Shown: in pieces, positions 32,166 through 40,578 of the stretch
Numbering within the stretch: position 1 is the stretch's first letter
Layout: each line of letters opens with the position of its first letter
NCBI GenBank assembly: GCA_026708115.1
Contig: JAPOVL010000047.1
Coordinates: 115,740 to 179,739, forward strand
Source: Chloroflexota bacterium
GTDB taxonomy: Bacteria; Chloroflexota; Anaerolineae; Aggregatilineales; Phototrophicaceae
Direction of reading: 5' to 3'
DNA length: 64,000 nt
Program-made: the position numbers and the translations under genes
The notes under the pieces: model-generated
What the model saw: only the letters and a program-made list of their open reading frames with translations
Databases searched by the model: none
Told to the model about the DNA's origin: nothing

Positions 32166-33026
32166 ATGTTAATGAACATGAGAGACCTGCTGGCGGTTGC
32201 GCGAGAGAACCGATTCGCCGTGCCTGCATATAATATCAGCAGCAATATGCTTTTGACTGGCGCGATCGAAGCGGCAGAAGCTGCCAACGCCCCTGTTATC
32301 ATCGCCATTCATCCCGACGAATTGGCATTCGTCGGCACTGCCTTTGTCAAATTCGCGCTGGAAGAGGCGAAAAATGCCGCCGTGCCCGTCGTAATTCACC
32401 TCGATCACGGCTCGTCCTTGCAACAAATCATGACCGCCATACGCGCCGGCTTCACCTCGGTCATGATTGACGCCTCAGAGCTTCCCCTGGACCAAAATAT
32501 CGCCGCCTGCCGGGAAGTCGCCGCCTTGGCTCATGCGGTCGATGTGTCGGTCGAAGGCGAACTCGGAACGATTGGTGAACTCGACGAAGAAGCCGAAGCC
32601 GGAGCCGAAGAAGTGGTCTTTGTCGATCCTGAACAAGTCAAGACTTTTGTCGACGCCACCGATGTCGATACGCTGGCGGTCGCGATTGGCACCTCGCATG
32701 GCTTGTACCCGAAGGACATGAAACCGGAAATTCGCCTGGACTTGCTTCAAGAGATCAACGCCAAGGTGGATATTCCCCTGGTCTTGCACGGAGGCTCCGG
32801 GAACCCCGACCAGGAGATTGCCCAGGCAGTGGAATTGGGCATTTGCAAGATCAATATCTCCGCCGACATGAAAAACGCCTTTTACCAGAAGTGCCGCGAA
32901 GTCTTGCGGGATCCCATACTGCGAGAACCTAGCAGCATCTATCCACAGTGCATTGACGCCATGAAAGTCGTCTGCCGACAGAAGTTTGACCTCTTCAAAA
33001 CGACCGGCAAGGCGGCGCTGTACTGA
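32166..33026 (+). CDS. Class II fructose/tagatose-bisphosphate-type aldolase
   Basis: A zinc-dependent ketose-bisphosphate aldolase, 286 residues. The zinc and catalytic residues are visible: VVIHLDHGSS (catalytic Asp and first His), VEGELGTIGE, AVAIGTSHGLYP (second His) and LVLHGGSGNPD (third His, phosphate loop). N-terminal NMRDLLAVARENRFAVPAYN is typical. Class II aldolases of this size split fructose- or tagatose-1,6-bisphosphate or deoxy-analogues; the sequence alone does not distinguish them. ATG at 32166 is chosen because the open frame upstream overlaps the permease gene and resembles nothing. In this cassette its substrate is presumably made by the ADP-dependent kinase encoded next. 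Confidence 0.88.
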   Translation: MLMNMRDLLAVARENRFAVPAYNISSNMLLTGAIEAAEAANAPVIIAIHPDELAFVGTAFVKFALEEAKNAAVPVVIHLDHGSSLQQIMTAIRAGFTSVMIDASELPLDQNIAACREVAALAHAVDVSVEGELGTIGELDEEAEAGAEEVVFVDPEQVKTFVDATDVDTLAVAIGTSHGLYPKDMKPEIRLDLLQEINAKVDIPLVLHGGSGNPDQEIAQAVELGICKINISADMKNAFYQKCREVLRDPILREPSSIYPQCIDAMKVVCRQKFDLFKTTGKAALY

Positions 33027-33180
33027 TGGCGCCCAGCTCGTCTATTGACATTTGGACCCCGAAATCGTTCTATCCAGATAAAACAACAGCCGCTCGGCGC
33101 GTGACCGTCGCAAAAGTCTGTGCACTCGCACAGAATAACAAGCCCTCTCCTAGCACGGGCATGGGAGTAGTGCCAACAAA

Positions 33181-33330
33181 ATAAGGCGAAAAACATCTCA
33201 TTTGCAGCGAAAGTTCTGGACGTAAACTTAATCCCGCCGAACGCGCTCCCCCTCCCCATTGCAATGGGGAGGGGGCCGGGGGGTGGGGTAAAATAAAGGC
33301 ATGTTCGCATTCTCATTACTTACTTGGAAT
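33181..33330 (+). repeat. Dispersed intergenic repeat, family A, copy 1
   Basis: About 150 bp matching the region at 48061-48276 at both ends: CTCATTTG..GC.AAAGTTCTG, CCCGCCGAA.GCGCTCCCCCTCC and TAAAGGCAT...CGCATTCTCATTACTT. The middle holds a perfect 28-nt palindrome (33248-33275, 14-bp arms, Cs then Gs). The remainder of the 326-nt gap between the aldolase and kinase genes holds nothing else recognisable. Confidence 0.75.
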
Positions 33331-33352
33331 CGCTGGGGATTGAAAAACAAGC

Positions 33353-34552
33353 GTGAGCGAACGTATTGCCCTCGGCTTCTGCAACAACGTCGATTATGAA
33401 ATCGTCTGGAATGCCGAAGTCCTTGAAGAACTCATTGCCTCTTATCAGATCAGCGCCGATGAGCTAGGCTCGCAGGGCGAGATAAACTCCGAACGCGAAC
33501 TCCTAGTCTCGATACTGGGCTTCATGGCCGCTTCAGGCGGCGGCGAGCGCTTCGTCGCTAGTTCGGCGATCATCGAGCGTTTCGCGGCTCGATTTGAGAA
33601 AAAAGTCACGCTGGGCGGCACCTCCGTACGCGCCGCGATCGCGATGGGGGTATTGGGATATACCGCCGCCCTGCATCTGATTACAATGAACAGCCACGTG
33701 CGCCGACTATTACCCCCAGATTGCCCTTACGTCTGCAGCAATCCGCGGGATAGCGCTTATCCGCATCTGATTGTGCAGTTCGGGGCCGACGCCAGGCTGC
33801 GCGCAGGCGACATTGATATCCGCGCCAGCCAGCCGAATCGCCTCATTTATCACTGCAATGCCGCAAGAATCTCAATGAACTTGAATGAAGATTTCGCCGA
33901 CCTGGTTGCAGAAGCGAGAGTGCTGCTGATCTCGGGCTTCAACGCGGTCCAAAGCAAGCCGGTGCTCGCGGATCGGCTAGTCAAGCTCAAACGTATCCTG
34001 GAGCGGCTGCCCAGCGATGCTGCCGTCTTTATGGAGGATGGCGCCTATTATGACCCCAGTTACCGTCAATTGATATTCCGGGAGCTCGGACCGAGAATTG
34101 ACATTTACAGCATGAACGAAGACGAGTTGCAAGTGCATCTTGATCGGGCCGTGGACTTGCATGACGCCCAAAAAGTCACATGCGCCTTGTCCGACTTGAG
34201 CCGGCGAATGCCAGCCGCTGGCATCGTCGTGCATACGCGGCGCTGGGCGCTCGCATACGGCGACGACGCCAAGCGATACGCGGCGGCGCTGAAGGCGGGC
34301 GTCACGATGGCGACTGCGCGCTTCCGCTATGGTGATGACTTCACCGAGGCGAACTACCGTGAAATCGGGGCACGAGCACCGAATGCGGAAGGCGCGCGCT
34401 TCGCCGACACCATGAACGCCGCGGGGGGTCATAGCATGGTCTGCGTGCCCGTAGCGGCCGTCGAACAGGGGAACGGGACCACTATCGGACTCGGCGACGC
34501 CTTCGTGGGCGGCTTCCTGCCAGCGCTCGCATTCGATTCTGACTTCGCCTAA
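33353..34552 (+). CDS. ADP-dependent sugar kinase (ADP-PFK/glucokinase family)
   Basis: A 399-residue ribokinase-fold kinase matching the ADP-dependent phosphofructokinase/glucokinase family, best known from archaea. Evidence: N-terminal ALGFCNNVDYEIVW (substrate Asp), central DIYSMNEDELQVHL with the NxxE metal motif, IVVHTRRWALAYGDD, and C-terminal TTIGLGDAFVGGFLPAL with the catalytic Asp of the GxGD loop. These kinases use ADP and release AMP. The start is GTG at 33353; no strong ribosome site is visible. It follows the aldolase, with a repeat in between. Inference: it phosphorylates a hexose or hexose-phosphate before the aldolase step. Glucose-6-kinase and fructose-6-phosphate 1-kinase activities cannot be told apart here. 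Confidence 0.85.
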   Translation: MSERIALGFCNNVDYEIVWNAEVLEELIASYQISADELGSQGEINSERELLVSILGFMAASGGGERFVASSAIIERFAARFEKKVTLGGTSVRAAIAMGVLGYTAALHLITMNSHVRRLLPPDCPYVCSNPRDSAYPHLIVQFGADARLRAGDIDIRASQPNRLIYHCNAARISMNLNEDFADLVAEARVLLISGFNAVQSKPVLADRLVKLKRILERLPSDAAVFMEDGAYYDPSYRQLIFRELGPRIDIYSMNEDELQVHLDRAVDLHDAQKVTCALSDLSRRMPAAGIVVHTRRWALAYGDDAKRYAAALKAGVTMATARFRYGDDFTEANYREIGARAPNAEGARFADTMNAAGGHSMVCVPVAAVEQGNGTTIGLGDAFVGGFLPALAFDSDFA

Positions 34553-34633
34553 ATCCACCGGTCCCGGGAGCGCGCTTGATTTTTTGGACATAGCGATCCG
34601 GGTGCGCGACAGCAAGATCGACAAAAGTGACCT

Positions 34634-35419
34634 ATGGCAAAGCGGGACATAAAGCAACAGGTTCAGACGCGTTTTGGAGAGGTCGCGGCCAACTATCTCG
34701 CCAGCGCCGTGCACGCCTCCGGAGCAGACCTTGAGGCCATGACGCGCAACGCGCCATTGCGTCCAGACAGCATCGTCCTGGACGCCGGCTGCGGCGCCGG
34801 ACACACTGCTATGGCTTTCGCGCCTGACGTCGCTTGGGTCTACGCCTGCGATTTCACCGGGTCGATGCTCAAACAAGTGAGACTGCTCGCCCAGCAACGA
34901 AACGCCGCCAACGTCACGCCGCAACTCGCCGATATTGAATATCTGCCCTTTCCAGATGACAGTTTTGACATCGTCACGTCGCGTTACAGCGCCCACCATT
35001 GGCAACATCCAGAAAAGGCCATAAACGAGATTCGCCGCGTGCTGAGGGAAAAAGGCGCGTTTATCATCAGCGACGTCATGGCCAGCGAAGACTACGCGCA
35101 AGATACTTTTTTGCAAACCATCGAGTTGCTGCGCGATCCGTCACACGTCCGCGACTACCGCATTTCCGAATGGCGCGCCCTGTTGTCGGCCGCGGGATTC
35201 CGCGCCGAGCTGATACACAGCTTTGAGCTCGAATTGCATTTCGACAAATGGACGACGCGTATGGAAACGCCCCGGCAAAACCGGCAAATGATCAAGTCCA
35301 TTTTCAGGGCTGCCTCGCAAGATATCAGGCGCGGCTTCCAACTGCCCGATCAAATTGAGGGTGATGATTTCAGTTTTTTCATTCCGGGCGCCGTGCTCAA
35401 ATGCCAGTTGCAGGTCTGA
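34634..35419 (+). CDS. Class I SAM-dependent methyltransferase
   Basis: A 261-residue methyltransferase with a standard Rossmann fold: motif I VLDAGCGAGHTAMAFA (~res 45-60), acidic loop CDFTGSML, motif II-like ADIEYLPFPDDSFDIVTSRY, and post-motif RRVLREKGAFIISDVMA. It belongs to the UbiE/Methyltransf_11 group, where substrates range from quinones to small metabolites; the histidines in SRYSAHHWQHPEKA are a common variant in that group. It starts 81 nt after the kinase gene on the same strand, but nothing ties it to sugar metabolism. Substrate unknown. Confidence 0.88.
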   Translation: MAKRDIKQQVQTRFGEVAANYLASAVHASGADLEAMTRNAPLRPDSIVLDAGCGAGHTAMAFAPDVAWVYACDFTGSMLKQVRLLAQQRNAANVTPQLADIEYLPFPDDSFDIVTSRYSAHHWQHPEKAINEIRRVLREKGAFIISDVMASEDYAQDTFLQTIELLRDPSHVRDYRISEWRALLSAAGFRAELIHSFELELHFDKWTTRMETPRQNRQMIKSIFRAASQDIRRGFQLPDQIEGDDFSFFIPGAVLKCQLQV

Positions 35420-35439
35420 AGCGCGACAGCGCTAATGCT

Positions 35440-37257
35440 CTATTCGGCCAGCAGCCGCTTGGCTCTCGACAACACATTCTCCGCGTCGACATCCGTGAGG
35501 TCATAGATGATGACATTATTGTCATCGTACAACTTGGGTTCAATCTCGAACATTGCCAAGGCCCAGCCCTTGGCGCGCCCAATGAAGCTGGAGACGGGAA
35601 CTTCTCGATGCATGACCAGGTAGCGGAACCCGTCGTCTAGCAACTGCTTGAAATCTGCTTCCCAATTCTCAAGTGTCATGTCCCCGAAGTTGAGCTTGCC
35701 CGGATCGCGAAAAGTCGCCAGCAGCAGGTTCTGATTGATGTAATCGTAAGTGCCGGGCGGGACGCGCGCGATCATCCCTTCAACGATTGGGCGCCCATGG
35801 TAGCGTTGCACGGACATATAATACTTGGACACGTGCCGACCAAAGGGCACGTCAATGATTGCGCCCTCCGGGAGTTCCACCAACTTCGATAAATACGCTG
35901 GACGAGGCGCGTCACGAGTCGGAATGGGAAAAATGCTTGTGCCATACAGCAGCATGACGACGGAAGTGATCAAGAGCAGTTTCTGTTTTCGATCCAGCAC
36001 AATTGAACGGGTACGGTAATGCAGTCCATAGCCGATTAATACCGAATAAGGAAACAGAAAAACCAAGGCCATGCGGAAGGGCCACTTCAAAGCGCGAAAT
36101 ATGAAGTTGTCTTCCAGGAGTCGATATGGCGTCCAGTAAAAGTCGAGCGCTGATCGATTGATATAGATCACGACGCCGAGGCTCAATAGCCAGAAAACCA
36201 GCGCCAGGATGAACCAGATCAGGACCGGCCTTTCAATTCTGATAGCATAGACCAGGCCTGCCAAGGCGAAGAAAAAGCTGACCAGCCCCACATGCGATAG
36301 TCCCCAGGTCACGAAACTGTGTTCGACCTGGTCGCCGTCCAGGCTTGCGATGCTCTGCATATAATTGAGCGGTCGATCATGATCGGCCTTGAAATATGTG
36401 AGCAGGTCCATGCCGCCCCAGACATCCGTGACGACCGCGTCGGACGCGGCAGCGAACAAATCTTCAGAACGAATCATTGGCAATAGCGACGGCGCGCAAA
36501 TCACGATGCTGGCCAGCCCGAATATCATCATCGACTTCCAGAAACTTCGCAGCGTCCAGAGCCGATGAACAATCATGTAAAGCAGGACAAACCCCCCGCC
36601 CAGCAACATGGCGAAGATGCCGATTTTCAGGTTGGCGTAAACATTCAAGGAAAACAGAAAGGCCGCTGCCAGCATCGTCCAAAAAATACCGTGCGTGCTG
36701 GCGCGGTACCGAATCTGCATCAGCCCGCAGACAAAGGCTAGCATGAACCAGGGGATCCACTCGGAAGCGCCGGTGAAGGGCTGCTGCAAGGCATGTGTCA
36801 GGTTGGCGCCGGCAAAGGCATAGAATGCCCCGCAAACCCAGGCCGGAATGCGGCGCTTGAAGATGAGCAGGCCGAAGAGGTACATGCCGTAAGCCCGCAG
36901 CAAAATGCCAATCGCCGCTGTCATATTGAAGGCGAAGGGATCGCCAAAAAGCAGATACAGCGGCGTCCAGAAAACCAGACCGGTCCAGCGTGGCGGCTGC
37001 AGCGTGTAGTCCAGGCCCTCGGGATGGAACAGGTAAGGCGTATAGTTGACATCCCGCCCCTGCCTCAGCGCTTCCAGCACCCACCAGTTCTGCCACAGCG
37101 CTTGATGCGTATCGACATTGTCCATCGGCAGATGGCTGTGCATGCGGGCGACAAAGGGATAGCTCATGACCACGAAGGTCAGCAGGTAGAGCAATAGCCC
37201 AAGCCTATCGCATCGCCAGCGCTCGCGCAGCAGTTGTTTTACCAAGCTAGTCCCCAT
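35440..37257 (-). CDS. Polytopic membrane protein, GT-C/YfhO-like
   Basis: A 605-residue integral membrane protein with about 11-12 helices over the first ~440 residues and a soluble C-terminal part of ~165 residues. The first external loop carries DNVDTHQALWQNWW and then TPYLFHPEGLDYTLQPPR, an acidic start followed by a large loop, as in GT-C glycosyltransferases. The C-terminal part contains EGAIIDVPFGRHVSKYYMS and VPPGTYDYINQN, reminiscent of the soluble domain in YfhO-like proteins. A role in cell-surface glycan assembly is likely but no substrate can be named. It stands alone, convergent with the methyltransferase gene. Confidence 0.6.
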   Translation of the reverse strand: MGTSLVKQLLRERWRCDRLGLLLYLLTFVVMSYPFVARMHSHLPMDNVDTHQALWQNWWVLEALRQGRDVNYTPYLFHPEGLDYTLQPPRWTGLVFWTPLYLLFGDPFAFNMTAAIGILLRAYGMYLFGLLIFKRRIPAWVCGAFYAFAGANLTHALQQPFTGASEWIPWFMLAFVCGLMQIRYRASTHGIFWTMLAAAFLFSLNVYANLKIGIFAMLLGGGFVLLYMIVHRLWTLRSFWKSMMIFGLASIVICAPSLLPMIRSEDLFAAASDAVVTDVWGGMDLLTYFKADHDRPLNYMQSIASLDGDQVEHSFVTWGLSHVGLVSFFFALAGLVYAIRIERPVLIWFILALVFWLLSLGVVIYINRSALDFYWTPYRLLEDNFIFRALKWPFRMALVFLFPYSVLIGYGLHYRTRSIVLDRKQKLLLITSVVMLLYGTSIFPIPTRDAPRPAYLSKLVELPEGAIIDVPFGRHVSKYYMSVQRYHGRPIVEGMIARVPPGTYDYINQNLLLATFRDPGKLNFGDMTLENWEADFKQLLDDGFRYLVMHREVPVSSFIGRAKGWALAMFEIEPKLYDDNNVIIYDLTDVDAENVLSRAKRLLAE

Positions 37258-37510
37258 CCGGTGCTTATCATCAAGGGATTATAGCGAGTGGCGAGCGGCG
37301 GATATAGTCGCACCTGTAAGGCTTGTCCGGTACTGTGGTGTTTGCAGTTGTTTTCCACCCCTCATCCCCCCAGCCACTTCTCACAAGGGGCTGAGGAGCG
37401 GACATGCTTGAAGTAACGCGATACGATAGCGACGGGTCAGCTAATGGCTGACCCCTACAAGGTTCATCGCGAGAATTGTAGGGGCGACCTATCAGAGTCT
37501 GTTGAAATAC

Positions 37511-37622
37511 AGCCCTCATCCCCCGGCCCCTTCTCCCACAAGGGAAGAAGGGGAGTCTTGTGACCCGTATTGAGCCCTTTAAGCCCCTCTCCCTTTATGG
37601 GAGAGGGGTTTGGGGTGAGGGT
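37511..37622 (+). repeat. Dispersed intergenic repeat, family B, copy 1
   Basis: Lies in a 457-nt gene-free gap (37258-37714). It shares GTGACCCGTATTGAGCC.TTT and AAGCCCCTC with 56640-56800. It ends with a perfect hairpin, CCCCTCTCCC-TTTAT-GGGAGAGGGG (37584-37608), then TTTGGGGTGAGGG, the same 41 nt as at 63798-63838. The rest of the gap holds further degenerate GC-rich fragments (for example GTAGGGGCGACCTATCAG at 37479-37496). Confidence 0.8.
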
Positions 37623-37714
37623 CTAGGCGGTTCTTCAACAGAGTCTATCAGGTCGCCCGATGAAAAACTGTCCGCTCGTCAGAGATTGGGAGGCGGCCAC
37701 ACAAAACCGTATCG

Positions 37715-39373
37715 TTACTTGTCACCATTCCCCCGCCCGGTCGCCTCAAGGTACTCGGTATACCCGCCGGCGAATTCCTTCAATTGGCCGGCGCGAATCT
37801 CGACCACTCGATCGACCGTTTGGTCCAGAAAATAGCGGTCATGCGATATTATCAAGACCGTACCCAGGAAGTCATCCAGAGCCTCTTCCAATACTTCCAG
37901 AGACGGGATATCGAGATTGTTGGTCGGTTCGTCCAAGAGCAAAAGATTCGGCTGCCGCAGCATCACCAGCGCCAATTGCAAGCGGCTTCGTTCGCCGCCG
38001 GAAAGCGTCCGAATCGGCTGCCGCACTTGCTCATAGCTGAATGCCATGCGCAGCAGAAAATTAACCGCACTCGATTCGCTGCTGTTCTGCATATTGCGAA
38101 TAAGATCGAGCGGCGTCTTGTCCAACCATGCCGACAAGGTCTGATGCTCTTGCGAATAATAGCCGACGCGGATGCTCGGTCCCAAATATATGCGCCCGCG
38201 AGTGGGTTCCATTTCGCCCAGAATCAGTCTGGCCAAGACCGTTTTGCCAGCGCCGTTGGGACCGATGACGCCGACGCGATCGCCGTGGCGCAGCAGCAAA
38301 TCGGCGTCGCAAAAGAGTTGGTCCTCGCCGAATGCCATGGCCACATCGTCCAATTCCAGCACTTTCTTGCTCCCGCGCCAACCGGAGACTTTGAAGTCCA
38401 TCAGCGTCGGATCGAATACTTTGTCAATTATTTCGCCGCGCTCTTCCATCTGCGCCAACATGCGCCGTCGTTGGCGAGCCGCCAGCATATGTTTGCGGCT
38501 CAATACCTGTTTTGCCCAGCGTTCAAAGCGTTCGATCATCTCTTCCAGTCGCGCTATTTCTTTCTGCTGCGTGGTGTAAAGCTGTTGCTGTCGCAAGCGC
38601 CGGAGCTGTCGTTCATGTTGGTAGTACGAGTAGTTGCCGTGATAAATGCTGATTTTGCCATTCTCAAGTTCAGCGGTTTGCGACGCGACTTCGTCCAGCA
38701 AGTAGCGGTCGTGGGATATGAGTACCACGCTGCCTGGATACTGTAGAATAAAGCGCTCAAGGTGACTTTTTCCCTGCACATCGAGATGGTTGTCCGGCTC
38801 GTCCAGGAGCAGGATTTCCGGCGCGGATACCGCTAGCGCCGTCAAGGCCACCAACTTTTTCTGGCCGCCCGACAAGGTCTCGGTCGCCCGGCCATAATCG
38901 GATTGCTCGAAGCCCAACATCGCCAGCAACTCGCGCACATGGCTCCCGTGACGGTGTCCATTCATTCGCTCATAGCTTGCCAGCAGCGCTTCGTGCCTTT
39001 CCAGGACCTGGGACAATGCGGCCGCGTCGCCGTAAACCTCGGGATCGGACAATTGCGCTTCGACAGATTCCAACTGCAACTCGAGTTCTGCCAGCGCCGC
39101 AGGTTTGACCATCGCCGCATCTATCAAACGAAGGCCCCCCGCCAATTCAATATCTTGTGGCAGATAGCCGATGCGCGTGCCATTTTGCATCGCAATATGG
39201 CCTTCATCCGGCTCGACATCGCCCAGCAATACCTTCAGCAATGTCGATTTTCCCGCGCCGTTGGGGCCCACCAGCCCGACGCGATCCCGATCGCCGATGA
39301 CCCAGGAAAGTTCGCGGTATAATTCCCGCCCGGCGAAGTTGACGGTGATGTTATTGACGTGCAAGATATGCAT
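37715..39373 (-). CDS. ABC-F family ATPase
   Basis: A 552-residue protein with two nucleotide-binding domains and no membrane segment, the ABC-F layout (Uup/EttA/YheS group), whose members act on ribosomes. Domain 1: GPNGAGKSTLLKVLLGD, LSGGQKKLVALTALAV and DEPDNHLDVQGK. Domain 2: IGPNGAGKTVLARLILGE, TLSGGERSRLQLALVMLR and DEPTNNLDIPSLEVLEEAL. The linker (~res 245-320) is strongly helical and basic, as expected for the P-site tRNA interaction motif. In domain 1 the usual Thr of DEPTNHLD is Asp. There is no C-terminal coiled-coil extension. It is a single-gene unit. Which ABC-F function it has (general translation factor or antibiotic protection) is open. Confidence 0.9.
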   Translation of the reverse strand: MHILHVNNITVNFAGRELYRELSWVIGDRDRVGLVGPNGAGKSTLLKVLLGDVEPDEGHIAMQNGTRIGYLPQDIELAGGLRLIDAAMVKPAALAELELQLESVEAQLSDPEVYGDAAALSQVLERHEALLASYERMNGHRHGSHVRELLAMLGFEQSDYGRATETLSGGQKKLVALTALAVSAPEILLLDEPDNHLDVQGKSHLERFILQYPGSVVLISHDRYLLDEVASQTAELENGKISIYHGNYSYYQHERQLRRLRQQQLYTTQQKEIARLEEMIERFERWAKQVLSRKHMLAARQRRRMLAQMEERGEIIDKVFDPTLMDFKVSGWRGSKKVLELDDVAMAFGEDQLFCDADLLLRHGDRVGVIGPNGAGKTVLARLILGEMEPTRGRIYLGPSIRVGYYSQEHQTLSAWLDKTPLDLIRNMQNSSESSAVNFLLRMAFSYEQVRQPIRTLSGGERSRLQLALVMLRQPNLLLLDEPTNNLDIPSLEVLEEALDDFLGTVLIISHDRYFLDQTVDRVVEIRAGQLKEFAGGYTEYLEATGRGNGDK

Positions 39374-39504
39374 TAGGTTTCGCTTCTGATGAACGATGAC
39401 GTCCCGCCGAAACAGGATAGCACAAGAGCGGCAATTGCCCTATCGTTGGCGCCAGCCACGGACTAGAATGGCGCCAACAGCGCGCTGCTGCGGGTTCGCC
39501 GGAC

Positions 39505-40572
39505 ATGTTGATTGTAGACGCCCATCAAAACATCGCCTTCAACGCCCAGCAACTGGGGCGCGACTACGAGCGCTGGGCCTGGCAGCTTCGCGAGTCCGAA
39601 GGCGATCAAAACTTGCCGCCGGCCATGACCAGCCTGCCCGATAATCTGATGTCGGGCATCGGCATCGTCTATGGCAGCATCATCGTCATGCCGGAGTCCT
39701 TTCCACTGCAAGAATCCTGGCACAAGCTCACATATCGGGCGGCCGACGACGCCAAACTGCTGGCAACATGGCAGATGGACTATTACCGGCGCCTGGCGGA
39801 CGAACAAGACCAAATCACTTTGATCCTGACACGAAGCGATCTCGAGGCGGTCATCGCCTCCTGGCAAGATGGCGCGCCGCTCCGTGGGCGGATAGGCGGC
39901 ATTGTCGCGCTCATGGAAGGCGCAGAGCCTGTCACGGAACCCCGGCAATTCGAAGAATGGATGGAACTAGGTGTGAGAATTGTAGCGCCTGCCTGTCAGC
40001 CGACGCGCTACTGCGCCGCCGCTGGCTTTACAGGCGGGCTGACTGCCCTGGGTTATGAACTTCTGGACGTTCTCGCCGATTACGGAATCCTGCTGGATGT
40101 CTCCCACATGTCGGAACGCGCCTGCCAGCAAGCCATCGAGACTTATCCGGGCGGCATCATCGCCAGCCACGCCAATCCCCGCTACTTTTATGAGGGGCCC
40201 CGGGGCCTCTCCGACCAGACCATCAGAGCGCTGGCCGAACGCGACGGGGTGATCGGCATCATGGTGTATAATCGGTATCTGAGGCGGGACTGGCGTCCGG
40301 GCGATCCCAATCGACGCGTCGGCTTGGACCATTGGGCGGATGCGGTGGACTACGTATGTCAGTTGACCGGATCTGCGGCCCATGCGGGCTTGGGCAGCGA
40401 TATCGACGGCGGCTACGCTTACGCCAGTTTCCCGCAGGAAGTCGATACCTCCGCCGACTTGTGGCAATTGGGAGACTGCCTAAGAGACCGGGGATTCGCC
40501 GATGACGATGTCCAGGCGATATTGGGCGGGAACCATCTTCGCAAACTGAAAGAGGCATTGCCGGAGGGCTAA
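39505..40572 (+). CDS. Membrane dipeptidase-like protein (peptidase M19)
   Basis: A 355-residue amidohydrolase-fold protein of the M19 renal dipeptidase family. Recognisable metal-site segments: VDAHQNIAFN near the N-terminus, GIVALMEGAEP (bridging Glu), LLDVSHMSERA and GGIIASHANPR (two His), and GLGSDIDGG (Asp). The first site, normally H-x-D, is H-x-N here, so one metal ligand is changed. The protein has no signal peptide and is cytoplasmic. The C-terminal ILGGNHLRKLKEALP matches the family's ending. Substrate unknown; activity may be altered by the Asp to Asn change. Confidence 0.85.
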   Translation: MLIVDAHQNIAFNAQQLGRDYERWAWQLRESEGDQNLPPAMTSLPDNLMSGIGIVYGSIIVMPESFPLQESWHKLTYRAADDAKLLATWQMDYYRRLADEQDQITLILTRSDLEAVIASWQDGAPLRGRIGGIVALMEGAEPVTEPRQFEEWMELGVRIVAPACQPTRYCAAAGFTGGLTALGYELLDVLADYGILLDVSHMSERACQQAIETYPGGIIASHANPRYFYEGPRGLSDQTIRALAERDGVIGIMVYNRYLRRDWRPGDPNRRVGLDHWADAVDYVCQLTGSAAHAGLGSDIDGGYAYASFPQEVDTSADLWQLGDCLRDRGFADDDVQAILGGNHLRKLKEALPEG

Positions 40573-40578
40573 AGCTTC

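Noticed and set aside
33248..33275. The 28-nt perfect palindrome as a rho-independent terminator of the aldolase gene
   Set aside because: There is no T-tract on either strand, it is over 200 nt from the stop codon, and it belongs to a dispersed repeat.
33977..35116. A 379-codon open frame on the minus strand opposite the kinase and methyltransferase genes
   Set aside because: It runs antisense across two well-supported genes and its translation is low in hydrophobic pattern and resembles no family. Long antisense frames are common in this GC-rich sequence.
34634..35419. The methyltransferase as part of the sugar cassette
   Set aside because: Only strand and proximity connect it; no methylated-sugar logic or shared signal is visible.
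37258..37714. Tandem or CRISPR-like array in the 457-nt repeat region
   Set aside because: The repeated units are of different families, are not evenly spaced, and no cas gene is in the window.
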